47,003 bases of DNA from a virus. Position numbers and translations under genes: made by a program. The notes beneath the pieces were generated by a model. The model worked only from the letters and a program-made list of their open reading frames with translations, had not been told where the DNA came from and searched no databases. Positions within the stretch are counted from its first letter, which is position 1. Every line of letters starts with the position of its first letter. Location: IMG/VR virus record IMGVR_UViG_3300025000_000166, positions 1 through 47,003 of that record. The stretch is one strand, 5' to 3'. Below are positions 38,036 to 46,729 of this stretch, piece after piece.

Positions 38036-39454
38036 TTATTCCTTACCTGCTAAAAAGTTGCGAATGAGCGAGGAGCCCACATTACCAGCTGCCTGCTTCT
38101 CTTTCGCTAATCGCTTCTGTTCCTCTTCCCAATCAATGCCGCGTGATTTTGCTGCGGTCTCTTTCGAGCGGATGCCTAATCCCATTTCACTCTGTAAAGT
38201 TGTTACCGCTTCAACGTCATTCTCGGGCAGCGGGTCACCAAACTTCACCTCGCCGGGGTCAGCTTCAGCACCGCTAAATCCTGCCAGTTGTAACAGTCGA
38301 TTATTCACGGTCAATAACAGATCCCCGTAAAGTAGTTGCTTCGTGGCATTCTTGGCAATCTCATTCTTGAACAGCACGCGTAACCCGAAGTTGGTCAGCG
38401 CACCGACCTTATCCTTGACGCTCTCACTATCCACAGTCGCGGCTATCTCGAAGAAGTCGCGGCGGATATCGTTGGCGTGGTCTCGGGATGAGGTCAGGTC
38501 ACCGGATGGTTGTAATATGCCAAGTTTCGTGTGTTCGTTTCCACCCGTAATCTCTAACGCCTTATCAGGTCCAACGTCAAGGTACTCTTTACCGTCTGTG
38601 TCCTTGAAACGCGGGAACTTACCGCCAATAATCCACTTCTGCGCCCAGGCTTGCAAGGCGAGAATCTTGTTGATGTTACTCCGCGCTTCGTTGTACTTAT
38701 CCTGCAGGTCAATAACACCTTCAATGTCGGAATATCCGTACACGTTGCCAGCGTTGGGTAGATTCTTGCCATGAATGATCGGGGGGAATGGATAATCCCA
38801 AATTAGCGGCTTACCTTCAACCACCCATTTACTACCAGTCTCTTTATTCAGTTTCCAGATCGTTACCGTCCAGAATTCGTCGCCATTGTCCGGCTTCTGC
38901 TTCTCGGTCAATTCACGCCATGCCGTATCACCGTCATTCCAACGGTACACGTATGCCAGCACATTCTCAATATCATCGTGCGCTGTGTGGATGGTCAGGT
39001 TAAAAGGATTCAGCGCGACAAGTCGATTAGTCACCGTGCCGTCCATTGCCGCTTTACCATTCGGGATTATCTTTAGCGCTAGTGTGCCGTAAATGCTGCC
39101 AAATTGAACAAGGTCGTGCAGCAACACATCTTTCTTATTCGCGTCCCACGTGGTAGAGATAACCTTATCTTGCTCGGATTCACCCTCACCCGGAAGGTCA
39201 AACTCCACCCCGGCACCCACGAGCATTGATACGCTGCGGTCGACAATCGTTTTCGTGTGGTTGGTGATGACGTTGTAATCTTTACCGAGTCCGCTTATCC
39301 TGAGTGGTTTACGCTGATTCCCATAGTAGTAACTCATCAACCCGGATAATTCTTGCTGTCGCGCGATATGCGTTTCTTCCAACGCGTCTTTACCACTCAA
39401 CCCGAACATCTGATTGACTGTGTCTACGATATATTGTTTGATCGGATTCGCCAT
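38036..39454 (-). CDS. portal protein (SPP1 Gp6-like)
   Basis: 472 aa. YYYGNQRKPLRISGLGKDYNVITNHTKTIVDRSVSML is the beginning seen in SPP1-type portals; PFPPIIHGKNLPNAGNVYGYSDIEGVIDLQDKYNEARSN continues the family pattern. Forms the dodecameric vertex for DNA packaging. Follows large terminase. Confidence 0.9.
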   Translation of the reverse strand: MANPIKQYIVDTVNQMFGLSGKDALEETHIARQQELSGLMSYYYGNQRKPLRISGLGKDYNVITNHTKTIVDRSVSMLVGAGVEFDLPGEGESEQDKVISTTWDANKKDVLLHDLVQFGSIYGTLALKIIPNGKAAMDGTVTNRLVALNPFNLTIHTAHDDIENVLAYVYRWNDGDTAWRELTEKQKPDNGDEFWTVTIWKLNKETGSKWVVEGKPLIWDYPFPPIIHGKNLPNAGNVYGYSDIEGVIDLQDKYNEARSNINKILALQAWAQKWIIGGKFPRFKDTDGKEYLDVGPDKALEITGGNEHTKLGILQPSGDLTSSRDHANDIRRDFFEIAATVDSESVKDKVGALTNFGLRVLFKNEIAKNATKQLLYGDLLLTVNNRLLQLAGFSGAEADPGEVKFGDPLPENDVEAVTTLQSEMGLGIRSKETAAKSRGIDWEEEQKRLAKEKQAAGNVGSSLIRNFLAGKE

Positions 39455-39463
39455 ACACGCTCC

Positions 39464-40750
39464 TTAGTTACTAGGATCATCAAGCGCGATTGAAACACCC
39501 GTCTCAGATAGTTCAGTCATCGCCCACACTTTCGCATCTAACCTGTTCGGGGACGTATCCCCAGGTAACCACATACACAATTCATCTTCAAGACTCGCAA
39601 ACGTACCAACATGATGGTCTCTGCCCTGCTCTGCAATCGCTGCAATCGGCTCCGCGCGTGTTGCCTTGCCCCTGCTCGCCCAAACTAATCTCACATTGAC
39701 GTTTGCGTCTACCTGGTGAATAACGGACGTAACCATTTCGCCCCCGTTATTCTTTTCAGCGACTATGCAATCCGCTCTGTGGCGGTAATAGGCGGTTACC
39801 GCTGCGCGTGCCCAGGTATCCGGGGAGCCTTGAATACTATCATCTGCTAACGTGTAGTAATCATCCCCTTCAATGCCGCAAGTCACAATTCCAGCTTCAT
39901 CACCGCCTGATGTTGCGGACGGGTCAACCCCTACAATTACCCTCGATAATGATTCCGGCGCTTTGAGTACCCTTGACTTGTCAATGTCCTCACGCTTCCA
40001 TAATGCGCCGGGTGTGTCGGTGAGGAGTTCAGCGTTGAGTTCCTGTCTGCCTAACCGCGTCCCCTCATACTTGGTGATAACATAATCGAAAAATCCTTTT
40101 GCCAGGTTAGCGCGGTTCTCGTATGTGGTGCCGGTGGTTACGATATTGCGCGGATCCTTTATCAGATCAAGCATTAACTTTGTCGGCTTCGGTGTGGTGG
40201 TGACAATCCCCTGTGGGTTACTTCCTAATCGCAAGCCTAACATTGCCTGTTCCCACGCTTCGGGGTAACGCCATGACCCTACTTCATCCGCCCAAACTTT
40301 GTAATGCTGCTTACCTCGTAACCGCTCTGGTTCATCCGCTGTAAATATCAGACTGATTGCGCCGTTCTGCCACTGTAACTGACGCTTACTTGCTACATAA
40401 TCCGGGCGTTCTGATTTCGGGCATATCGCTAGTATTCCGCTTTCACCCTCGATCATAATGTCGCGTGCATCATCCGCCGTTGCACCAATAAGATTTACAT
40501 ACGCGTTAGTCTTTACCCATTCCCTTACGGTTTCAGCGCCCGTCCTTGTCTTGCCAAATCCACGACCTGCGAGAATAAGCCAAATAAAGAAGTCTGTATC
40601 GGGTAGACGCTGTTTGTCACGTTGCCAAAATCGCCAGTCCTGCGAGAGTGCGGCAAGTTCATCCGGCGTTAGGCTCTGTAGGAATCGCGTCTGCAATTCC
40701 CGAGGCTGTAATGCCAGCCAACTTGCGGAGTATTTCGTCTCGCTTGTCAT
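39464..40750 (-). CDS. terL: terminase large subunit
   Basis: 428 aa from the ATG at 40750 (a TTG at 40753 is one codon earlier). In the 429-aa numbering, Walker A is GRGFGKT (63-69), Walker B VWADE (153-157), and nuclease-domain VGVDPSA with D277 and a GGDEAGI loop. Packages DNA into procapsids using ATP and cuts with its RNase H-fold nuclease. Overlaps the small subunit by about 90 bases, larger than elsewhere in this genome. Confidence 0.93.
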   Translation of the reverse strand: MTSETKYSASWLALQPRELQTRFLQSLTPDELAALSQDWRFWQRDKQRLPDTDFFIWLILAGRGFGKTRTGAETVREWVKTNAYVNLIGATADDARDIMIEGESGILAICPKSERPDYVASKRQLQWQNGAISLIFTADEPERLRGKQHYKVWADEVGSWRYPEAWEQAMLGLRLGSNPQGIVTTTPKPTKLMLDLIKDPRNIVTTGTTYENRANLAKGFFDYVITKYEGTRLGRQELNAELLTDTPGALWKREDIDKSRVLKAPESLSRVIVGVDPSATSGGDEAGIVTCGIEGDDYYTLADDSIQGSPDTWARAAVTAYYRHRADCIVAEKNNGGEMVTSVIHQVDANVNVRLVWASRGKATRAEPIAAIAEQGRDHHVGTFASLEDELCMWLPGDTSPNRLDAKVWAMTELSETGVSIALDDPSN

Positions 40751-41048
40751 CAACTATGATTGCTTCTCCATCCTTGCCCGTTAATTCAACCGGATTCGGT
40801 ACCTTGCCATAACCGTATTCGATGAAGTTGACCTGATGCTTATTGTCCTTCGCCCATGACCTGACTATCATCTCCGCAACCGTTGCCACATGCCCGTCAA
40901 TGACGATGGGGTTTCCATCCTTGTCCTTCGCTATTTCATTGCCAACGGATTGCACAAGTTTACGCAACGCGTCAAAGGATTTAGGACGCCCGTTACGGTT
41001 TATGCGCGGGTCACCTTTTACAAATGGGATTAAGTCTTTTGTTGTCAT
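40659..41048 (-). CDS. terS: terminase small subunit-like (DUF5681)
   Basis: 129 aa. GDPRINRNGRPKSFDALRKLV is the DUF5681 opening common in genes before large terminase. No clear HTH. The C-terminus overlaps the large subunit reading frame. Confidence 0.65.
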   Translation of the reverse strand: MTTKDLIPFVKGDPRINRNGRPKSFDALRKLVQSVGNEIAKDKDGNPIVIDGHVATVAEMIVRSWAKDNKHQVNFIEYGYGKVPNPVELTGKDGEAIIVDDKRDEILRKLAGITASGIADAIPTEPNAG

Positions 41049-41057
41049 AATGTTCTG

Positions 41058-41912
41058 TTAGTGTTCTGTATCCTGCTTTTTAGTCAATACCATTCCATAA
41101 TTATTGATACCTTCTGGAATGACAACGCCTTCTTTTTTGATTAACTTATTCCCTTTAAATGGTCTGTAATCCACCTGATGCTGCCAGCGCCCCCATTTGC
41201 GAGTTATCTTTACAACATCGGGATGCTGCTTCTGTAATGATTGCGCCATAAACAAACGACCATCGGCATTATTGAGTAAATAAAGGGATTCGGTATTACC
41301 GCCCTTCATTTTCATTGATGGTTGCTTATGAATTAAGAATGAATAGAATAAGACAGTACACCAACCATCCTTTAATGCTCTCAATGACAAATCTGTATCT
41401 TCGTTATAACGTCCTCTCCAGCGATAAGGAATGTCATTCTTAATTAGGATGCACGAATAAATACGAGTATTTGCTAAAAATGGTCCAGGAGAAAATTGTT
41501 TTTTAGGAGCAAACATGTGATACTGCATACCTGATAAAGCAATGTTTTTATATCTATTGGTAAAATCTTCTGCGGCTTTAAATATTGCACCAGAGGTTAC
41601 TCTGTGATAATTATTCCCGTCCTTCCAATAAAAACAACTAATGTTGTCATCAAGTATCCAATGTCGTTCTGCCCCAATGCTGATTGAATGCTCCCAAACC
41701 CAATTTCGGGCAGGAATTCCGCCCAAACCTAAATTACTAAATGGCAATACATAAATCTTTTCGGGGTCAATCACCGCCGCATAATTATCATATTCCTGCG
41801 GTTCTACTACAATGTGATATGGAATATTAGCTTTTTCAAGTGCTTTCGCCGTAAGCCTTGAATCCCAGCGACCTTTTGAAATGACATAAACTGGATATGC
41901 GGGATTAGTCAT
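41058..41912 (-). CDS. TET-associated-type glycosyltransferase (TAGT-like)
   Basis: 284 aa. Sequence order fits the TAGT family: YVISKGRWDSRLTAKALEKANIPYHIVVEP, LGGIPARNWVWEHS, HWILDDNI (DD at 88-89) and WRGRYNEDTDLSLR. These GT-A proteins are predicted to glycosylate modified bases in phage DNA. The gene overlaps a ParB-like gene and is close to a DNA methyltransferase. No TET/JBP is in the window. Confidence 0.75.
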   Translation of the reverse strand: MTNPAYPVYVISKGRWDSRLTAKALEKANIPYHIVVEPQEYDNYAAVIDPEKIYVLPFSNLGLGGIPARNWVWEHSISIGAERHWILDDNISCFYWKDGNNYHRVTSGAIFKAAEDFTNRYKNIALSGMQYHMFAPKKQFSPGPFLANTRIYSCILIKNDIPYRWRGRYNEDTDLSLRALKDGWCTVLFYSFLIHKQPSMKMKGGNTESLYLLNNADGRLFMAQSLQKQHPDVVKITRKWGRWQHQVDYRPFKGNKLIKKEGVVIPEGINNYGMVLTKKQDTEH

Positions 41913-42543
41913 TTTCCACTGCCTGCCCCTGTACCATTATTTCTGCCTTTGGATACCATATACCGCGCATTCCATCCGTTATCTTTTGTCCTATTGCCTC
42001 TGCGAAATTACTAACATCCTCGGCATTTTTAAAATGGACGTGAATTACCCTAAATGCAGATAAATCTTGTTCTTCAAATTTAGGCATTCCGTCCCACTCT
42101 TTATCATAGTCAATGCCCTCACTGCCGAGCAGGTTTTTGACTGCCGAAATATCACACATCCAATCACGTAATGTTGATTCATCCATGCCCCACGCGATCA
42201 ACTCCGGCGCGTCCCAGCCTGATAATTGCTCCCAGTCGAATTGTCCCACCGTGCCAACATGAGCAGCGACAACTAACTCTTCGCGTTCCTTCTCGGATAG
42301 CGCACGGGAGGATTGCAGCGCCATAACCTCATAGTCCCTGCCATAAGCGGACATGAGGACATTCAACCTCTGGTGACCGTCATAGACTTCACAATCGGGA
42401 CCAATAGCGATTGTCTGGAATTGTCCTAACCGCTCCCATAATGACAAAAGACGTTTAGCGTGTTCCTTGCTAATCGTTTTCGGGTTGCGCTGCCAGGGTT
42501 TCAGATCCCCTAGCTTTACGGTTATGCTATTCCACGTTACCAG
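41905..42543 (-). CDS. ParB-like protein near DNA-modification genes
   Basis: 212 aa if started at the CTG at 42543. The region upstream of the usual TTG (42447) is open and codes for KLGDLKPWQRNPKTIS, the first strand-helix of a ParB domain, so a later start would remove the core. EVYDGHQRLNVL is the GHxR-type motif. Start codon is non-ATG (CTG or ATT) with AAGGAG just upstream. Such ParB-like proteins accompany DNA base-modification enzymes in phages. Confidence 0.75.
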   Translation of the reverse strand: MVTWNSITVKLGDLKPWQRNPKTISKEHAKRLLSLWERLGQFQTIAIGPDCEVYDGHQRLNVLMSAYGRDYEVMALQSSRALSEKEREELVVAAHVGTVGQFDWEQLSGWDAPELIAWGMDESTLRDWMCDISAVKNLLGSEGIDYDKEWDGMPKFEEQDLSAFRVIHVHFKNAEDVSNFAEAIGQKITDGMRGIWYPKAEIMVQGQAVEND

Positions 42544-42797
42544 AATCGCTCCTTGATTATCAAATTCAGCGCGCTATACCACTCCTGCATCTCTGCTTCA
42601 CCAAATTTTGTACACTGTATCTTCCACCATGACTCTTTGACCAGCCGTCCGCCTGTGCCTATCCATTGACTGTGACACTCCCGGCAAACCATGCCAATGT
42701 TGCGCGGGTCGTCTAGCTCATGGTTATTCTTGTCATGGTTTATCAGGCAATGGTGCGGGTCGACTGCATCCCGAGCGTGGCACCACTCACACTTCAA
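42537..42797 (-). CDS. HNH endonuclease, small
   Basis: 86 aa. CEWC...DPHHCLI...GMVCRECH: zinc pairs (C3, C6 and C38, C41) and a DPHH in place of the first HNH residues. Could act in homing or in packaging. Distinct from the HNH at the left edge. Confidence 0.8.
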   Translation of the reverse strand: MKCEWCHARDAVDPHHCLINHDKNNHELDDPRNIGMVCRECHSQWIGTGGRLVKESWWKIQCTKFGEAEMQEWYSALNLIIKERFW

Positions 42798-43006
42798 AAC
42801 GGTATGTCCTCGTCAGTTACATTCACGGGTTGACCCCACATGACCGTTGCTTCCTGGTCAGCCCATAAATGGCCGTAGTGCCTGCCGTCGTGCCCGTGTG
42901 TCAATTCGCAAAGAATGACCATTCCGGGGATGGTGAGTACCTTGTCACAGCGGACAGTTACCCGCATCAAGTCTAATACTTTGTAGTCAGGGGTAGTTTC
43001 GGTCAT
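42794..43006 (-). CDS. hypothetical protein
   Basis: 70 aa, mixed charge with CDK...CELTHGHDGRHYGH, which may bind metal. Overlaps the HNH gene by 4 bases. Confidence 0.55.
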   Translation of the reverse strand: MTETTPDYKVLDLMRVTVRCDKVLTIPGMVILCELTHGHDGRHYGHLWADQEATVMWGQPVNVTDEDIPF

Positions 43007-43248
43007 AGTTTAGCCAACTTTACAAACAAGTCGTGATACTTGACGAAAGTTTCCTCTTTCAATTTCTCCCAGTCGACCTCTTTTTCTTGCCGTTTGTCTT
43101 TGTCCGTTTTTGTCACAGAAGAAATAGAAGTTGAACAAGTACACCCTGGATAGTTTCTGTCAAGTGGGTTCCTCTTATGGTATTCGCACGTAATCTGTGT
43201 GATTTCCGTTTTATAGTTGTTTGCGTTGCGCTCAATCAACATATTCAC
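43003..43248 (-). CDS. hypothetical protein
   Basis: 81 aa. CEYHKRNPLDRNYPGCTC may form a zinc site; Lys/Glu-rich C-terminus. No family recognised. Overlaps the next gene by 4 bases. Confidence 0.55.
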   Translation of the reverse strand: MNMLIERNANNYKTEITQITCEYHKRNPLDRNYPGCTCSTSISSVTKTDKDKRQEKEVDWEKLKEETFVKYHDLFVKLAKL

Positions 43249-43254
43249 TCCATC

Positions 43255-43377
43255 CCTCTAATCCGGCAGCCACGTACAGGTGGGAGATAAGTTTGGTGGC
43301 AAGGAGGCGGGAGGAGACCGCCTGCGCTATGCGGATACCGATAATGTGTGTTTGCCTGGTAGCCGCCGGACTGGAGG
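43255..43377. repeat. inverted repeat flanking the gap before the holin gene
   Basis: CCTCTAATCCGGCAGCCAC (43255-43273) pairs with GTAGCCGCCGGACTGGAGG (43359-43377) at 15 of 19 positions, with 85 bases between. Either a regulatory hairpin or the ends of a small inserted element. Confidence 0.45.
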
Positions 43378-43383
43378 GGAGGA

Positions 43384-43764
43384 TTACTGAGCGCGCAACT
43401 CTTCCGCGCGTCCCCGGTTGAATTCGTCCATTACTGCCGCTTCGATCAAGCCGGATAATTCTTCCAGGTCAAATTTGATATTCTTGGATGCAAGCCAATT
43501 AGCCGCCTGTTCCATCGCAAATTTATATTTGTCTATTGAGAAGTCTTGTAGGTGTACCTGTTCGGCAGCCAAAACAGCGGCAGTAACCGCTTGTTGTACG
43601 GCGGTTTGCACGTCAAGGTTGGCGCTCGCAGTCCATTTGTCCATCAACTTCTTGGCAAGCGCGAGAATGTACCCGGTTGCAAGAACGATCAATGGCGGTA
43701 CAATGGCATTCAAAAACGCCTGTAAAAACTTCCACAAAAAATCGATCAAAACTTCCATGTCCAC
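43384..43764 (-). CDS. holin, LLH-type
   Basis: 126 aa. N-terminal transmembrane helix (about 16-38, FLNAIVPPLIVLATGYILALA), then a helical, Ala/Glu-rich tail with AVQQAVTAAVLAAEQ and LIEAAV, the pattern of the Lactobacillus LL-H holin family. It would permeabilise the membrane for the endolysin, although the endolysin gene is some 25 kb away. Confidence 0.75.
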   Translation of the reverse strand: MDMEVLIDFLWKFLQAFLNAIVPPLIVLATGYILALAKKLMDKWTASANLDVQTAVQQAVTAAVLAAEQVHLQDFSIDKYKFAMEQAANWLASKNIKFDLEELSGLIEAAVMDEFNRGRAEELRAQ

Positions 43765-43777
43765 TCCTGTTAATCTA

Positions 43778-43811
43778 AAAAGGCTTTACTGGTATTAGAG
43801 TAAAGCCTTTT
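43778..43811. terminator. bidirectional terminator-like hairpin
   Basis: AAAAGGCTTTACT (43778-43790) / AGTAAAGCCTTTT (43799-43811), 13 bp with an 8-base loop, between the methyltransferase and holin genes. Confidence 0.75.
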
Positions 43812-43846
43812 AGTTGATTCACCTAGTACGCAAAAGTAGCAAGTTT

Positions 43847-44638
43847 TTAGATTGGCAACCTCATTTGTTGCTGTGCGTCATGGATACGCTTCTCAGATAT
43901 CTTCATGTATTCGGATGATATTTCAATGCCTATGAAGTTGCGGTTAGTATTTACTGCCATTTTTCCGGTTGTTCCGCTACCCATAAAACAATCTAAAACA
44001 GTGTCACCTTCGTTGCTCCATGAAATAATATGGTCTTGTGCTAACGATTCTGGAAATATCGCGGGGTGTTGGTATGCTATTTCGTCTTTGGTTGAGAATC
44101 CAGCACCGCTGTTTATTTCCCAAATATTGAAGCGCGTCCCATATTCCTTACAAACAATTTCACTTGCTTGGTGCAATCCGCCGTCTTTGTCGCGTGTGCT
44201 TCTTTTTCCCCAACTACCTAGCCATTTGTTTTTTCTGTCTTGTATTAGGTTTACTGTTTTTGGAGTTCCCTTTGAAAACACAAACATATATTCAAAGTTT
44301 TGGAAATACCTGGTCTTTTCAGGATATGGACTTCCGTTCTTCTTGTAAATCATTGTGTCGTGAATATTAAAACCAATCTCTTTAAAATATAGTGCTTGTT
44401 TGAGCGACGTTCCCGTTTCACTGCCATCAATTATTGCATCCCCCACTACCCAAACCACAACCCCGCCGTCTTTTGTAACCCTAAATAATTGTTCTGCAAT
44501 CCCTTCAAAATCAAACGCGTACCCGTTATAGGTTCGCAGGTTGTCATAAGGCGGACTGGTAACCGTCAAGTCTATACTCTTGTCGGGGATGGATTTCATT
44601 ACTTCAAGGCAATCCCCCAACCGCAGGTCAACCGTCAT
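43847..44638 (-). CDS. DNA N4-cytosine/N6-adenine methyltransferase (beta class)
   Basis: 263 aa. TSPPY (27-31) near the N-terminus and DCFMGSGTT (216-224) near the end: catalytic motif before SAM-binding motif, the beta-class order. Target site cannot be read. Likely protects phage DNA from restriction or takes part in regulation. Coupled to the LuxR-HTH gene (ATGA). Confidence 0.9.
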   Translation of the reverse strand: MTVDLRLGDCLEVMKSIPDKSIDLTVTSPPYDNLRTYNGYAFDFEGIAEQLFRVTKDGGVVVWVVGDAIIDGSETGTSLKQALYFKEIGFNIHDTMIYKKNGSPYPEKTRYFQNFEYMFVFSKGTPKTVNLIQDRKNKWLGSWGKRSTRDKDGGLHQASEIVCKEYGTRFNIWEINSGAGFSTKDEIAYQHPAIFPESLAQDHIISWSNEGDTVLDCFMGSGTTGKMAVNTNRNFIGIEISSEYMKISEKRIHDAQQQMRLPI

Positions 44639-44901
44639 TCCTTCTCCTCTTCCAACAATCCTAATGACGTTACAAGGTACATCGCCGCCTCAATCGACGG
44701 GCAGCCGCATTTCCGCCGTACCTTCTCGCGGTACGTGGTCACCGTCCTCGGGGATATGTGCAGCATTAACGCTATCTGCTCATTGTTCATCCCCTTCGCC
44801 AGCCCACGCATCACCCTTTTTTCCTGTGGTGACAACTTTATTTCATCCGGGCAGTCAATGTCGGTCAACTCGAATATGCAGTTATTGGTGGTATCAATCA
44901 T
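44635..44901 (-). CDS. orphan LuxR/GerE-type HTH regulator
   Basis: 88 aa. KLSPQEKRVMRGLAKGMNNEQIALMLHISPRTVTTYREKVRRK is a full LuxR HTH. No receiver domain. A second copy of this type is at 1345-1611; both sit in the same transcription direction if the map is circular. Possibly controls late genes. Confidence 0.88.
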   Translation of the reverse strand: MIDTTNNCIFELTDIDCPDEIKLSPQEKRVMRGLAKGMNNEQIALMLHISPRTVTTYREKVRRKCGCPSIEAAMYLVTSLGLLEEEKE

Positions 44902-45053
44902 CCTCGCCCCTTCTTTCCGTGCCTTGCGTACCGTCGATAATACATTCTTGTCGGACGGTCTGAGAATGATGAAACAAGTATCTTTCCAATTCTCTTTTTA
45001 AACTTGTCGAACGCTCGGCTAAGCGTATTTATAGCGGACTCATATTCAGTCAT
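44898..45053 (-). CDS. small basic protein (51 aa)
   Basis: MTEYESAINTLSRAFDKFKK, ending GKKGRG; strongly basic. Its TGA overlaps the LuxR-HTH ATG and its start follows a GGGGTG site. Perhaps nucleic-acid binding. Confidence 0.6.
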   Translation of the reverse strand: MTEYESAINTLSRAFDKFKKRIGKILVSSFSDRPTRMYYRRYARHGKKGRG

Positions 45054-45056
45054 ACA

Positions 45057-45497
45057 TCACCCCTTCTCGTTGTACAATCGCCAATTATCCTGATTTTTCA
45101 CGTTGCGCCTCTTCCCAATCCAGAACAGCCTATCGCGCATTTCAGCGTCAACATCCACCCCTGCTAACTTCAGGTACAACTCCGCGCCGTCATCCGCTCG
45201 TAGGAATTGACGCGCCTCGATGTCACCATTCCTGCCGTCGATGATTGCCTGCCGGATTACAGCGGTCACGAGGTCCACGCCGGGGATGCCGATTATTGGT
45301 ATCTCCTCGCGGTCAACCTTGACATACGGCTCACCTTTTCGCTTGTGCTCAGCCGTACAAGTAGGGCATCTACGCGTCCGCCAGGCTGTGAGTTTCGGCG
45401 CCTCGAATTGATCACTGCAATCTATGCATTCCTTTTCGACCATATCCGGCTCCGCTTCAAACCAGCGCATCATTACAGATAGCGGAGCGTCCATCAT
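45057..45497 (-). CDS. hypothetical protein with zinc-finger-like N-terminus
   Basis: 146 aa. CIDC...RRCPTC pattern in the first 55 residues; the rest contains DLVTAVIRQAIIDGRNGDIEARQFLRADDGAELYLKLAGVD. No clear family. Overlaps the following gene. Confidence 0.6.
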   Translation of the reverse strand: MMDAPLSVMMRWFEAEPDMVEKECIDCSDQFEAPKLTAWRTRRCPTCTAEHKRKGEPYVKVDREEIPIIGIPGVDLVTAVIRQAIIDGRNGDIEARQFLRADDGAELYLKLAGVDVDAEMRDRLFWIGKRRNVKNQDNWRLYNEKG

Positions 45498-45733
45498 TTG
45501 GAAGCCTCTGGTTTATTGAATATGCAATCGGGTTCGGAGCAAGGTGTTAGCACCTTTGTAACTCGCGGAAAGCCGCAACCGATGTAAGTCAAAACGTGGA
45601 ATCTCGCACCATCACAATGAACGTGTTTTATCCACTTCTCGTCAGGATTCACCAACACTCTCGGAATGTCAGGGTAGAGACCACCTGGAATCTTATCAAG
45701 GAATATCGTATTTTCGCTACTGTATAACATCAT
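45494..45733 (-). CDS. hypothetical protein
   Basis: 79 aa from the ATG at 45733, chosen because it overlaps the upstream TGA (ATGA) and follows AGAGGGGG. Pattern with CSEPDCIFN at the end. Family unknown. Confidence 0.55.
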   Translation of the reverse strand: MMLYSSENTIFLDKIPGGLYPDIPRVLVNPDEKWIKHVHCDGARFHVLTYIGCGFPRVTKVLTPCSEPDCIFNKPEASK

Positions 45734-46068
45734 TCCCCCTCTGGTGGTGTGGGTAACTCGGGATACTTCCAACATTCATAATGCTCTGGGTGCGCAGCAA
45801 GATAAACTGTGTTGCTGGTTGAATAAATCGAGCCACAATCAGGCTGATATTCCTTTTTGTATTTCACGAATACGGTATTAACTTCCCCGTCTTTCTCAAC
45901 GACATCTGGAAGTTTCTCTTAGACAGGTATCCACCGCTCCGCTTCATGCAGACGGTCTATTTCATCTAGTAAGGCGGATAATGTCGATGTACTCATTGCA
46001 CAACTGCCACCAATGGCGGTTGCTTCGCGAGCCATTTTGTACAACTCTTTTGTGTATGTGTATTTCAT
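45730..46068 (-). pseudogene. DUF551-like gene with an in-frame TAA
   Basis: 112 codons starting MKYTYTKELYKMAREATAIG. At 45919-45921 a TAA sits where the family has Ser: RWIPV-stop-EKLPD, then the frame stays open for 62 codons (VFVKYKKEYQPDCGSIYST) and ends in TGA overlapping the next ATG. TCA to TAA needs one base change. The family (Trp-I-P/S-V-S-x-x-LP) is of unknown function and common in phages. Confidence 0.7.
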
Positions 46069-46409
46069 CTCTCACTCCATTCTAAAAACGCCAAGCAGAT
46101 AGCCATTTGTGGGGTGTCGGCATGATACATAATCAATTTTGCGGTATCCGTTGGATATTTACGCACATACACAGCATAACCGGTGTGGTCTGCCTGAACA
46201 TTTATTACAGACGATTTGTGACCAATCTCTTCCAATAGTTCTCCTGCCAGTCGCCAGTCGGTTGTGTATTGGGGCAACTCCTCTGGATACGCACGATATT
46301 GACCATAAGGACTAATCGCTTCAAGAAGTGGTGTACTTCCTATTCCCATATCTTGTATCTTCCACCCCTTCTTGATTGCGATTCTCTCGTTTATTTCATT
46401 GTGTGTCAT
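46065..46409 (-). CDS. phage ABA-sandwich-like protein
   Basis: 114 aa. MTHNEINERIAIKKGWKIQDM and a C-terminal TPQMAICLAFLEW are the start and end pattern of phage ABA sandwich proteins. Function unknown. Overlaps neighbours by 4 bases. Confidence 0.6.
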   Translation of the reverse strand: MTHNEINERIAIKKGWKIQDMGIGSTPLLEAISPYGQYRAYPEELPQYTTDWRLAGELLEEIGHKSSVINVQADHTGYAVYVRKYPTDTAKLIMYHADTPQMAICLAFLEWSER

Positions 46410-46729
46410 CCCTCGCTCCTCTCCAAATACTGCTCAATCTCGGATAGTGCGCTGCCGTCCTCGATTTCCTTACGGGTGTATTGCAGGTAGGTGAATCCTA
46501 GAAGTTGCGCGGCATTCCCCTTCTCATAATCTCGGCTTATGCCCCTTCCAGAATTGTGACCTGATTTAATCATCCAGGTCCCGCCATTAACTTCGATAAT
46601 CAACTTTTTTTCAGGTATGGCAAAGTCTGCCATCCAACGGCGTGTCGGGTGAAACTTATACTCGCGGATAGCCTCGATCCCCACGGCGCGGAGTTGCCAC
46701 TCTAATGTGTCGGCAAGGTCAGGGGTCAT
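46406..46729 (-). CDS. PD-(D/E)XK-like nuclease (Vsr/DUF559-type)
   Basis: 107 aa from the ATG at 46729 overlapping the upstream TGA. EYKFHPTRRWMADFAIPEKKLIIEVNG has D-x(n)-ExN of the Vsr/DUF559 fold, and GRGISRDYEKGNAAQLLGFTYLQYT follows. Would nick or cut DNA. Short phage nucleases of this type occur in many genomes with varied roles. Confidence 0.75.
   Translation of the reverse strand: MTPDLADTLEWQLRAVGIEAIREYKFHPTRRWMADFAIPEKKLIIEVNGGTWMIKSGHNSGRGISRDYEKGNAAQLLGFTYLQYTRKEIEDGSALSEIEQYLERSEG

Noticed and set aside
43221-43421. Plus-strand ORF in the gap before the holin gene
   Set aside because: It is explained by the inverted repeat; the strand has no other genes there and no ribosome site.
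41058-46729. Full restriction-modification system
   Set aside because: A methyltransferase and nucleases are present but they are separated by other genes, and no cognate restriction enzyme is recognisable.
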